Assembly (NCBI GenBank): GCA_947624335.1
Contig: CANQJX010000045.1
Coordinates: 1 to 10,310 of the forward strand
DNA length: 10,310 nucleotides
Direction: 5' to 3'
DNA from: an uncultured Marvinbryantia sp.
GTDB lineage: Bacteria; Bacillota; Clostridia; Lachnospirales; Lachnospiraceae
Shown here in pieces: positions 1 to 6,283 of this stretch. Within the stretch, counting starts at the first letter, position 1, and each line of letters begins with the position of its first letter. The notes under the pieces are model-generated. The model was not told where the DNA came from. It was given only the letters and a program-made list of their open reading frames with translations, and searched no databases. The position numbers and the translations under genes are program-made.

Positions 1-174
1 GAAGTAAAATTTGCCTGCGTGGACGGGCCGGAATTTAACGGACACATCATTGATTTTGACGCGGCGATGAAGCGTCAGGCAATGTATAAGACGGAAGAAG
101 GACGCGCGCTCCTGAAGCTGCGCGAGGGAGACACACATCATGGCGGATGTGGAAATTGCGGAGGTGACAAATAA
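1..174 (+). CDS. nfnA: NfnA-like FAD/NAD-binding subunit (3' end only)
   Basis: This is the last 57 codons of a gene that begins before the window. The visible peptide runs from EVKFACVDGPEFNGH through MKRQAMYKTEEGR to a Cys/Gly-rich tail, HHGGCGNCGGDK. This ending is typical of the 'sulfide/dihydroorotate dehydrogenase-like FAD/NAD-binding' family, that is, the small subunit of NADH-dependent reduced ferredoxin:NADP+ oxidoreductase, which carries FAD and a [2Fe-2S] cluster and handles NADH. The FAD and NAD domains lie upstream, so the call rests on the C-terminal signature and on the directly following nfnB. The TAA stop shares its last A with the nfnB ATG (TAATG), which implies translational coupling and matched subunit synthesis. 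A PyrK-type dihydroorotate dehydrogenase subunit is a less likely alternative, given the partner gene. Confidence 0.85.
   Translation, partial: EVKFACVDGPEFNGHIIDFDAAMKRQAMYKTEEGRALLKLREGDTHHGGCGNCGGDK
160..167 (+). promoter_or_regulatory. Ribosome binding site of nfnB inside the nfnA coding end
   Basis: GGAGGTGA is a full-length match to the anti-Shine-Dalgarno sequence and sits 6 bases before the nfnB ATG at 174. It lies within the codons for the Gly-Gly-Asp tail of NfnA, so the small-subunit C-terminus and the large-subunit translation signal share the same bases. This fixes the nfnB start at 174. Confidence 0.85.
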
Positions 175-1562
175 TGGGTGACGTATTAAAAAAAGTTCCG
201 GTAAGAGAACAGGCGCCGAAGGTAAGAGCGGCAAACTTTGACGAGGTGTGCCTGGGTTACAATAAGGAAGAAGCAATGGAGGAAGCCGGACGCTGCATTA
301 ACTGCAAAAATGCAAAATGTGTGACCGGCTGCCCGGTAAACATTAATATTCCCGGATTTGTCCACGAAGTAAAAGAAGGAAATATGGAGGAAGCATACCG
401 GATCATTTCCGAGTCTTCCGCGCTTCCGGCAATCTGCGGCCGGGTATGTCCGCAGGAGAGCCAGTGCGAAGGAAAGTGCATCCGCGGCATCAAGGGCGAA
501 CCGATCTCCATTGGAAAGCTGGAGCGGTTTGTTGCGGACTGGGCGCGTGAAAACGGAATCAAGCCGGAAGCGCCGGCGCAGAAGAACGGCAAGAAGGTGG
601 CGGTGATCGGTTCCGGGCCATCCGGCCTTACCTGCGCGGGAGATCTGGCAAAACTCGGCTATGACGTAACGATTTTTGAAGCGCTGCACGAGCCGGGCGG
701 CGTTCTGGTATATGGCATTCCGGAGTTCCGTCTGCCGAAGCTGGATGTTGTGGCAAAAGAGGTGGAAAATGTAAAAGCGCTCGGCGTAAAGATTGAAACG
801 AATGTCATTATCGGACGTTCCATCACCATTGACGAGCTGCTGGACGAGGAAGGGTTTGAAGCCGTATTTATCGGTTCCGGCGCCGGACTTCCGATGTTTA
901 TGGGGATTCCGGGAGAGACGGCAAAAGGCGTGTTCTCCGCCAACGAATATCTGACAAGAAACAATCTGATGAAGGCGTTCCGCGACGATTATGACACCCC
1001 GATTGCAAAAGGCAAAAAAGTAGCGGTTGTCGGGGGCGGAAACGTGGCGATGGACGCCGCGAGGACGGCGCTGCGTCTCGGCGCGGAGGTACATATCGTT
1101 TACCGCAGAAGTGAAGCGGAACTGCCCGCCCGTGCGGAAGAAGTGCATCATGCGAAAGAAGAAGGGATTATTTTTGACCTTCTTACCAATCCGAAAGAGA
1201 TCCTTGTGGATGAAAACGACGCGGTTAAGGGTATGACCTGTGTGCGCATGGAGCTTGGCGAACCGGATGCGTCCGGAAGAAGGCGCCCGGTGGAAATCCC
1301 GGGTTCTGAGTTTACCCTGGATGTGGACACGGTGATCATGTCGCTTGGAACGTCGCCGAATCCGCTGATCTCCTCGACCACAATTGGTTTGGATGTCAAC
1401 AAGCGCAAGTGTATTATTGCGGACGAGGAAACCGGTAAGACCTCCAAAGACGGCGTTTACGCCGGCGGAGACGCGGTGACCGGGGCTGCGACCGTAATTC
1501 TGGCGATGGGCGCCGGAAAAGCGGCGGCAAAAGGCATTCACGCGTTCCTGAGTGAAAAATAA
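174..1562 (+). CDS. nfnB: NfnB-like (GltA-type) flavoprotein, large subunit of ferredoxin-NADP+ bifurcating oxidoreductase
   Basis: The 462-residue cytoplasmic iron-sulfur flavoprotein is of normal length for its family. The N-terminal region has two four-cysteine groups, C41/C44/C49/C53 and C88/C92/C98/C102, expected to bind two [4Fe-4S] clusters. A FAD-binding Rossmann motif (GSGPSG, 146-151), an NADPH-binding motif (VVGGGN, 285-290) followed by VYRRSEAELPAR, and a C-terminal flavin motif (YAGGDAVTGAAT, 429-440) complete the glutamate-synthase-small-subunit fold. Databases often call such proteins 'glutamate synthase (NADPH), homotetrameric, GltA'. With nfnA directly upstream and no glutamate synthase large subunit visible, the better reading is the large subunit of NfnAB, which couples NADH, NADPH and ferredoxin by flavin-based electron bifurcation (known for characterised NfnAB; inferred here). 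A terminator follows, so nfnAB ends a transcription unit. Confidence 0.92.
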   Translation: MGDVLKKVPVREQAPKVRAANFDEVCLGYNKEEAMEEAGRCINCKNAKCVTGCPVNINIPGFVHEVKEGNMEEAYRIISESSALPAICGRVCPQESQCEGKCIRGIKGEPISIGKLERFVADWARENGIKPEAPAQKNGKKVAVIGSGPSGLTCAGDLAKLGYDVTIFEALHEPGGVLVYGIPEFRLPKLDVVAKEVENVKALGVKIETNVIIGRSITIDELLDEEGFEAVFIGSGAGLPMFMGIPGETAKGVFSANEYLTRNNLMKAFRDDYDTPIAKGKKVAVVGGGNVAMDAARTALRLGAEVHIVYRRSEAELPARAEEVHHAKEEGIIFDLLTNPKEILVDENDAVKGMTCVRMELGEPDASGRRRPVEIPGSEFTLDVDTVIMSLGTSPNPLISSTTIGLDVNKRKCIIADEETGKTSKDGVYAGGDAVTGAATVILAMGAGKAAAKGIHAFLSEK

Positions 1563-1573
1563 GAGCAGTAAGA

Positions 1574-1637
1574 CGGGGCGGGAAATATCTGGCGGTATCC
1601 GGAAAAGGAACAGGTATTTTACCCGCCCGCATTTTTT
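1574..1637 (+). terminator. Rho-independent terminator after nfnB
   Basis: GGGCGGG (1576-1582) pairs perfectly with CCCGCCC (1622-1628). The stem continues inward, after a small bulge, as AAATA (1583-1587) with TATTT (1615-1619). Six T residues follow at 1632-1637. The enclosed loop is longer than usual (about 27 bases) but can fold further. It starts 12 bases after the nfnB stop and precedes a gene with its own strong ribosome site. No other convincing terminator is visible in the window. Confidence 0.8.
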
Positions 1638-1692
1638 ATCTGCCCGCGCGCGCCGCACAGGCGAATACGCATAAAAGAACAGGAGGAAAAAA

Positions 1693-1992
1693 ATGGTCAG
1701 ACATATCGTAATGTGGAATTTTACGGAAACATTGAGCGAAGAACAGAAAAAAGAAGCGGGACAAAAAATGAAAGAGATTTTGGAACCGCTTAAGGAGCAG
1801 ATTCCGGGCGTGCTTTCTTTAAAAGTCATATGCGGGGGACTTGCATCCGGCAACCGCGACATTGCGCTGATCGGCGATTATGAGTCTCAGGAGGCTTTAA
1901 ACGGCTATACGGTGCATCCTGCGCATGTAAAGGCCGGAAACTATGTAAGGAGCGTTACCTGCAACCGAGCCTGCATGGATTTTGAAGTATGA
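1693..1992 (+). CDS. Dabb-family (stress-responsive A/B barrel) protein
   Basis: The 99-residue protein opens with MVRHIVMWNF, the typical first strand of the Dabb (dimeric alpha/beta barrel) family. It continues with an amphipathic helix (about residues 14-38), a second strand around PGVLSLKV, and the family's DYESQEALNGYTVHPAHVKA segment. Dabb proteins form small dimers with a ferredoxin-like fold; members range from plant stress proteins to enzymes and bacterial proteins with no assigned reaction. No specific substrate can be read from this sequence, so the function is unknown. The start is secured by AGGAGG at 1681-1686, six bases before the ATG. Its stop codon overlaps the rlmH start (ATGA, 1989-1992), so the two are co-translated. 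I see no clear promoter in the GC-rich 50 bases upstream, although the terminator before it implies one. Confidence 0.88.
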   Translation: MVRHIVMWNFTETLSEEQKKEAGQKMKEILEPLKEQIPGVLSLKVICGGLASGNRDIALIGDYESQEALNGYTVHPAHVKAGNYVRSVTCNRACMDFEV

Positions 1993-2468
1993 AGCTGACA
2001 CTTTTGTGCGTCGGCAGAATAAAAGAAACATACTTTTCGGACGCCGTCGCGGAATACCGGAAACGTCTGTCACGTTACGCGAAACTGGAGATTGTGGAGC
2101 TTGCGGATGAAAAAACGCCGGACGGAGCGGGCGCGGCTATACGGCGGCAGATCCTGGAAAAAGAAGGCGAGCGGATTTTAAAAGCGATCCGGGAAGACTC
2201 CTGCGTAATCGCCCTTGCAATCGAGGGAGAGAAACTGTCCTCCGAACAGTTCGCGGATTTTATCGGCCGGCGCGCGCTGCAGGGAGACAGCCATCTGACG
2301 TTTATCATCGGGGGCTCGCTGGGGCTGGATGCGCGTGTGCTTGCGCGCGCGGACTACCGTTTCAGCTTTTCCGATATGACGTTTCCGCATCAGATGATGC
2401 GCGTGATTTTGCTGGAACAGATTTACCGCGGTTTTCGCATTTTAAATCACGAACCGTATCATAAATAA
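1989..2468 (+). CDS. rlmH: 23S rRNA (pseudouridine-1915-N3)-methyltransferase RlmH
   Basis: The 159-residue SPOUT-class methyltransferase matches the family's usual length. The N-terminus MKLTLLCVGRIKE, the SAM-binding knot region with IIGGSLGLD (106-114) and SFSDMTFPHQMMR (126-138), and the C-terminal YRGFRILNHEPYHK are diagnostic. RlmH uses S-adenosylmethionine to methylate N3 of the pseudouridine at 1915 (E. coli numbering) in helix 69 of 23S rRNA, acting on assembled 70S ribosomes; this is family knowledge. The ATG overlaps the Dabb stop by four bases. Only a weak GAAG lies upstream, so initiation probably depends on coupling to the preceding gene. Nothing is truncated or unusual. Confidence 0.96.
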   Translation: MKLTLLCVGRIKETYFSDAVAEYRKRLSRYAKLEIVELADEKTPDGAGAAIRRQILEKEGERILKAIREDSCVIALAIEGEKLSSEQFADFIGRRALQGDSHLTFIIGGSLGLDARVLARADYRFSFSDMTFPHQMMRVILLEQIYRGFRILNHEPYHK

Positions 2469-2489
2469 CAGGGTTTAAGGGAGAGAAGG

Positions 2490-3152
2490 ATGCAGTATTC
2501 GTATCTTTTGTTTGATCTGGACGGGACGCTTACGCAGTCCGGGCCGGGGATTACGAATTCGGTGCGCTATGCGCTCAGGAAAATGGGAGCGCGGGAGCTG
2601 CCGCAGGAGACGTTGGAAAAGTTTGTGGGACCGCCGCTTGCCGATTCTTTTATGCGTTTTGCGGGAATGACGCAGGAACAGGCAAAAAGAGCAATTTCCT
2701 GTTACCGGGAATATTACGCGTCAAAGGGGATTTTTGAAAACAGCGTCTATCCGGGCGTGGAAGCGATGCTGCAGGCATTGCGGGACGGCGGGAAGGTGCT
2801 GGCGCTGGCGACCTCAAAACCGGAACTTTTTGCCGGACAGATTTTGGCGCATTTTCATTTGACAGATTATTTTTCCGCTGTCTGCGGCGCGGCGATGGAC
2901 GAGAAGCGGGTAAACAAAGAGGAAGTGATCCGCTATACGCTGGACGCTTTAAAGATTACGGAAGCAGAAAAGCCGTATGCGCTGATGATCGGCGACCGGG
3001 AACACGACGTGCTGGGCGCTGCGCAAAACGGGCTGGACTGTCTTGGCGTATTGTACGGATACGGAAGCCGCGGGGAGCTTGAAAAGGCCGGCGCAAGGAA
3101 AATTGCGGCGACCGCGCGGGAAGTGGCGGAGATGGTTCTGGAAGGATTTTAA
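2490..3152 (+). CDS. HAD-superfamily phosphatase, phosphoglycolate phosphatase-like
   Basis: This 220-residue cytoplasmic haloacid-dehalogenase hydrolase has all four catalytic motifs. They are DLDGT (D9 nucleophile, D11 acid/base), motif II TSK (T108-S109), the motif III lysine (K143 in NKEE) and motif IV GDREHD (D169 and D173, Mg2+ ligands). A helical cap of about residues 16-85 fits subclass IA, as in Gph/PpaX-type enzymes. The likely reaction is Mg2+-dependent hydrolysis of a small phosphate ester. Substrates in this subfamily include phosphoglycolate, pyrophosphate, beta-phosphoglucose and nucleotides, and the sequence does not single one out. AAGGGAG (2477-2483) precedes the ATG by six bases. 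It sits 21 bases after rlmH and 26 bases before the DUF2284 gene, so it is probably in the same operon. Confidence 0.9.
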   Translation: MQYSYLLFDLDGTLTQSGPGITNSVRYALRKMGARELPQETLEKFVGPPLADSFMRFAGMTQEQAKRAISCYREYYASKGIFENSVYPGVEAMLQALRDGGKVLALATSKPELFAGQILAHFHLTDYFSAVCGAAMDEKRVNKEEVIRYTLDALKITEAEKPYALMIGDREHDVLGAAQNGLDCLGVLYGYGSRGELEKAGARKIAATAREVAEMVLEGF

Positions 3153-3178
3153 GAAAAGACGGCGAAAGGGGTTTCGGG

Positions 3179-3718
3179 ATGGTTTCGGTGGAAACATTTA
3201 TCGGGGAATATCCAATCTGCCAGTATGCGGTGTGCAAAGCGCGGGAGATTCCTTTTTCTGAAAAGGTGCGGCATATCTGCCGCACGGAATGTGAACGCTA
3301 TGGGAAATCGTGGTCCTGCCCGCCGGCGGTCGGCGAGGTGAACGAGTGCCGCAAACGATGCCTGGAGTATGAAAACGCGCTGGTTTTTACTACGGCTGCG
3401 CAGGTAAGCGACGCGTCTGTTCTTGCGGAAACGCTTGCCACCCGTCCGGAACACGAGGCGGTGACGCGCGCGCTGTGCAGGGAACTGGAAAAGCAGGGCG
3501 CAGAATGTCTTGCGCTCTCAAGCGAATCCTGTCAGATCTGCGAAACCTGCGCATACCCGCAGCCGTGCCGTTTTCCGGGAAAGGCCATTCCCTGCATTGA
3601 AAGCTATGGGATTCTGGTGACGCAGATCGCGGAGCGGTACGGGATAGAATTTTACAGCGATATACACACGGTCACATGGTTCGGGCTGATTTTCTTTCGC
3701 GAGGAAAAGCGGTTATAA
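3179..3718 (+). CDS. DUF2284 cysteine-rich predicted metal-binding protein
   Basis: The 179-residue soluble protein contains 14 cysteines, at 14, 19, 34, 38, 47, 57, 61, 100, 110, 118, 121, 124, 130 and 139. The early block CxxxCERYGKSWSCPP (34-49) and the late C-x2-C-x2-C-x5-C-x8-C block (118-139, including CAYPQPCRFPGKA) are the recognisable signatures of DUF2284, annotated as predicted metal-binding. The late block resembles iron-sulfur ligand spacing, but the cluster or metal type is inference. No signal peptide or membrane segment is visible. AAAGGGG (3165-3171) sits seven bases before the ATG, supporting this start. It is the last gene before an AT-rich gap and the sporulation operon, and probably ends the Dabb-rlmH-HAD unit, although no terminator is seen. 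Function is unknown; an electron-transfer or cofactor-handling role is possible. Confidence 0.85.
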   Translation: MVSVETFIGEYPICQYAVCKAREIPFSEKVRHICRTECERYGKSWSCPPAVGEVNECRKRCLEYENALVFTTAAQVSDASVLAETLATRPEHEAVTRALCRELEKQGAECLALSSESCQICETCAYPQPCRFPGKAIPCIESYGILVTQIAERYGIEFYSDIHTVTWFGLIFFREEKRL

Positions 3719-3760
3719 TTTTGCGCTGCGTTCATATACTGTGTAATAAAAAGCAAAAAT
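3714..3760 (+). promoter_or_regulatory. Candidate promoter region for yqfC-yqfD
   Basis: This AT-rich stretch between the DUF2284 stop and yqfC holds two promoter-like signals. A perfect TATAAT at 3714-3719 overlaps the preceding stop codon but has a poor -35 (TTTCTT near 3691). Further on, TCATATA (3732-3738) resembles a sigma-E -35 element, and GCAAAAAT (3753-3760) is a rough -10 after 14 bases. That fits the sporulation role of the downstream genes, but its start point would fall inside the yqfC ribosome site, which counts against it. Either signal, or neither, may be used. Confidence 0.3.
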
Positions 3761-3773
3761 AGTGAGGAGCCGG

Positions 3774-4040
3774 ATGCGAAAGCCTGCCTTTCAAAAAGTT
3801 GCCGCGGCCATGGAGATACCGGCGGATTTAGCGGAGAAAGCAGCGCTGGTGGAACTGACCGGACAGAATTTTCTGCGTGTGGAAAATTATCTCGGCATCA
3901 TTGAGTACACTGCGGAACGGCTGCTTCTGCAGTGCAAAAACTGCCGTCTGGAGATCAGCGGGAAAAATCTGCTGATTGAGCTTTATGCAAGAGAAGAACT
4001 GATTCTTCGCGGGCAGATCGAACAACTGCACTATTTTTGA
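3774..4040 (+). CDS. yqfC: Sporulation protein YqfC
   Basis: This 88-residue protein belongs to the YabP/YqfC family. The region from ENYLGIIEYTAERLLLQCKNCRLEISGKNLLIELY to the end carries the conserved pattern of short beta strands. In Bacillus, yqfC and yqfD are adjacent sporulation genes expressed in the mother cell under sigma-E; YqfC's biochemical role is not defined. I place the start at the ATG at 3774, because GAGGAG (3764-3769) lies just upstream. The in-frame GTG at 3762 would add four residues but overlaps that ribosome site and lacks one of its own. The stop overlaps the possible TTG start of yqfD. YqfC followed immediately by YqfD is the standard arrangement, which supports both calls. 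Confidence 0.92.
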   Translation: MRKPAFQKVAAAMEIPADLAEKAALVELTGQNFLRVENYLGIIEYTAERLLLQCKNCRLEISGKNLLIELYAREELILRGQIEQLHYF

Positions 4041-5284
4041 AAGGGGAGCTTGCTCTGCTAAAGAGAATTCGTCTCTTGCGAAAAGGATTTGTAAAGGTTC
4101 ATATCTGCGGGGGCAATTATGAACGGTTTTTGAATCTCTGCGCGAACCATGGAATTTTACTGTGGGACATACAGCCGGCCCAGAGAGGCTATGAGGCAAA
4201 ACTGTACCGAAAAGACTTTTTTTCGCTGAAGCCGCTGGCAAAAAAATGCCGTACCCGCGTCCGCGTCCGCCGGAAATATGGGCTTCCGTTTTTCTTATAC
4301 CGCCACAGGAAGAGAAAAGTATTTGCGCTTGGACTCTGTTTCTGTGGATTTTTTATTTTCTTTCTGTCCTGCTTTATCTGGAATATTACCATTCACGGAA
4401 ATTTAAGCATCAGCCGCCAGACCCTGATGGAATATCTGGCGTCCAGGCAAATTACATATGGAACCAGGAAAAGCGCGCTGGACTGCAGGCAGCTGGCGGC
4501 GGATCTGCGCAATGATTTCCCCGGCATTATCTGGGTATCGGTGCGCCTTACGGGGACGTATCTGCAGATTGACCTTCAGGAAAACACGGACCGGCCGGAA
4601 GCGGAAACGGAAAACGCGCCAGAGGCGTCGGATCTGGTGGCGGACGCGGACGGTACGATTGTTTCTATGATAACCAGGGAGGGGCTGCCCGTGGCCGGCA
4701 AGGGCGATAAAGTCAAAAAAGGCGACGTCCTGGTAAAAGGGGAGATGGAGATTACCGATGACGCGGACAATGTGGTAAACTACCGCTATTGCAGATCGGA
4801 CGCAGACATTTACATACGGACAACGATACCCTACGAAGATACGTTTTCTCTGGCGCATGAGATCATTACCTATACCGGAAGAAAACGCTACGCCGTTTAT
4901 CTGAAACTGTTCGGCCGGTACTTTGGCGTGGATCCGGGACTGCGCTGCTTTGCAGACGGGGATATTATGGGAACGGAGAGGCAGCTGCGGCTTCCGGGGA
5001 ATATTTACCTGCCCGCGTCCGCCGGTATTTTGAGCGCGAGAGAATATAAAAGGACCGTGGTCGCCTATACGAAAGAGGAGGCAATTGCCCTCGCAAAGCA
5101 GAAATTGCAAAAATTTCTATTAGAAAATGAGCAAAAGGGGGTTCAAATATTTGAAAATAATGTTAAAATAGAGGTAAGTACGACTTCCTGCCGCGCGAAA
5201 GGCACGTTAACCGTTATAAAAAAAACAGGCAGAAGCGTACGCATTAAAAAATCAGACTTCCCGCAGGAAGGGACAAATGAATGA
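4037..5284 (+). CDS. yqfD: Sporulation protein YqfD
   Basis: This is a 415-residue membrane protein of the YqfD family (also annotated as stage IV sporulation protein). A basic N-terminal domain containing the family motif ERFLNLCANHGILLWDI (29-45) precedes one strong membrane segment (about 95-117, FALGLCFCGFFIFFL). The large remainder is probably outside the cytoplasm and holds the segment VADADGTIVSMITREGLPVAGKGDKVKKGDVLVKG (201-235). The family is needed for normal sporulation in Bacilli; its molecular role is unclear. The start is uncertain. TTG at 4037 overlaps the yqfC stop (TTGA) but has no ribosome site upstream, whereas an in-frame CTG at 4055 is well placed and would begin MLKRIRLLRKGF, much like family members. 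Its stop overlaps the phoH ATG. The last 150 bases are notably AT-rich. Confidence 0.93.
   Translation: MKGELALLKRIRLLRKGFVKVHICGGNYERFLNLCANHGILLWDIQPAQRGYEAKLYRKDFFSLKPLAKKCRTRVRVRRKYGLPFFLYRHRKRKVFALGLCFCGFFIFFLSCFIWNITIHGNLSISRQTLMEYLASRQITYGTRKSALDCRQLAADLRNDFPGIIWVSVRLTGTYLQIDLQENTDRPEAETENAPEASDLVADADGTIVSMITREGLPVAGKGDKVKKGDVLVKGEMEITDDADNVVNYRYCRSDADIYIRTTIPYEDTFSLAHEIITYTGRKRYAVYLKLFGRYFGVDPGLRCFADGDIMGTERQLRLPGNIYLPASAGILSAREYKRTVVAYTKEEAIALAKQKLQKFLLENEQKGVQIFENNVKIEVSTTSCRAKGTLTVIKKTGRSVRIKKSDFPQEGTNE
4041..4048 (+). promoter_or_regulatory. Ribosome binding site suggesting a CTG start for yqfD
   Basis: AAGGGGAG is a good Shine-Dalgarno match located after the TTG at 4037, so it cannot serve that codon. 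Six bases downstream lies CTG at 4055, in frame with yqfD. The only nearby TTG (4050) is out of frame, and the next in-frame TTG (4076) is too far away. This points to non-AUG initiation at 4055, or to coupled re-initiation at 4037. Confidence 0.45.
5142..5169 (+). promoter_or_regulatory. Candidate internal promoter and palindrome upstream of phoH
   Basis: Inside the 3' end of yqfD, a perfect 14-bp palindrome TTCAAATATTTGAA (5142-5155) is followed by TGTTAAAAT (5161-5169). TTCAAA (5142-5147) as -35 and TAAAAT (5164-5169) as an extended -10 with upstream TG are separated by 16 bases, a reasonable sigma-A layout. The -10 ends 111 bases before the phoH ATG. The surrounding bases are far more AT-rich than the rest of yqfD. 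It would give vegetative transcription of phoH and ybeY; the palindrome could also be an operator. No experimental evidence is available. Confidence 0.42.
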
Positions 5285-6282
5285 GTATTGTGGAAACCAT
5301 TGTGACGATTCCGCCGGGACTGCAGAGCAATGTGTTCGGTCAATTCGACGAACATGTAAAAAAGATTGAAAAGACGTTAAACGTAACCGTGCTGGAACGG
5401 GACGGGAACATTAAAGTACTCGGCCCGGAACATGCGTCGGGCAAAGCGGCGGACGTGATCCGCCAGCTTGCAAAGCTCGCGCAGGCGGGCAATACGATTA
5501 CCGCCCAGAACGTAGATTATGCGCTCGCGCTCTCTTACGAGGACAAAGAAGAAGCGATCGTGCAGATCGACAGGGACAGTATCTGCCATACGATCAGCGG
5601 AAAACTGATCAAGCCGAAGACGCTGGGACAAAAAGCGTATGTGGACAGTATCCGCGCCAATATGATCACGTTTGGGATCGGCCCGGCAGGGACAGGCAAG
5701 ACCTATCTGGCAATGGCGATGGCGATTCAGGCGTTTAAGGAGGATGAGGTAGGAAGGATTATTCTTACGCGCCCTGCGATTGAAGCGGGAGAAAAGCTGG
5801 GTTTTCTTCCCGGAGATCTGCAAAGTAAGGTAGACCCTTATCTGCGGCCGCTCTATGACGCGCTGTACCAGATCATGGGACCGGACAGCTTCCAGAAAAA
5901 TATGGAAAAGGGGCTGATCGAGGTGGCGCCGCTTGCCTATATGCGCGGGCGGACTCTGGATAACGCCTATATCATTCTTGACGAAGCGCAAAACACCACG
6001 CCGGCGCAGATGAAGATGTTCCTGACCAGGATCGGCTTTGGCTCAAAGGTGATTATCACCGGCGACATGACGCAGAAAGATCTTCCGTCGGACAGCAAAT
6101 CCGGCCTGGACGTGGCGGTCCGGGTACTCGGCGGGGTGGAAGGCATCGCTTTTTGCACGCTTACCAGCAAAGACGTGGTACGGCATCCTCTGGTGCAAAA
6201 AATTGTACAGGCTTACGAGGATTACGAAAAGAAGCAGAAGTACCGGGAAGAACGCGCGAAAGGCCGCCGCGGAGGAAAATAA
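5281..6282 (+). CDS. phoH: PhoH-family ATPase
   Basis: The 333-residue cytoplasmic protein has the complete PhoH (PhoL) architecture. An N-terminal nucleic-acid-binding-like region (about 1-110) is followed by an ATPase domain with Walker A GPAGTGKT (134-141), RPAIEAGEKLGFLPGD (164-179), Walker B IILDEAQN (231-238) and the GDMTQKDLP segment (261-269). PhoH proteins are P-loop ATPases related to the helicase superfamily 1 core and are linked to RNA metabolism; a link to ybeY is common. The tail (AKGRRGGK) is strongly basic. The ATG overlaps the yqfD stop (ATGA); AGGAAGGG lies 8-9 bases upstream. Another ATG four bases earlier is out of frame. One base separates its stop from ybeY. It may be transcribed both with yqfCD and from the internal promoter near 5142. 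Confidence 0.95.
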   Translation: MSIVETIVTIPPGLQSNVFGQFDEHVKKIEKTLNVTVLERDGNIKVLGPEHASGKAADVIRQLAKLAQAGNTITAQNVDYALALSYEDKEEAIVQIDRDSICHTISGKLIKPKTLGQKAYVDSIRANMITFGIGPAGTGKTYLAMAMAIQAFKEDEVGRIILTRPAIEAGEKLGFLPGDLQSKVDPYLRPLYDALYQIMGPDSFQKNMEKGLIEVAPLAYMRGRTLDNAYIILDEAQNTTPAQMKMFLTRIGFGSKVIITGDMTQKDLPSDSKSGLDVAVRVLGGVEGIAFCTLTSKDVVRHPLVQKIVQAYEDYEKKQKYREERAKGRRGGK

Positions 6283-6283
6283 A

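Noticed and set aside
1641..1665. GC-alternating tract upstream of the Dabb gene, considered as Z-DNA or a regulatory hairpin
   Set aside because: The alternation is short and interrupted, and I see no stable partner or promoter element associated with it.
186..1862. A 558-codon open frame on the minus strand covering nfnB, the terminator region and half of the Dabb gene
   Set aside because: Its start has no ribosome site, the translation is rich in Arg/His/Phe low-information stretches with no recognisable domain, and it runs opposite well-supported genes. It is a by-product of the codon bias of nfnB.
6203..6283. Upstream extension of ybeY to an in-frame start inside phoH
   Set aside because: The extra 27 residues overlap phoH and have no family similarity; GGAGG at 6271-6275 points to the ATG at 6284.
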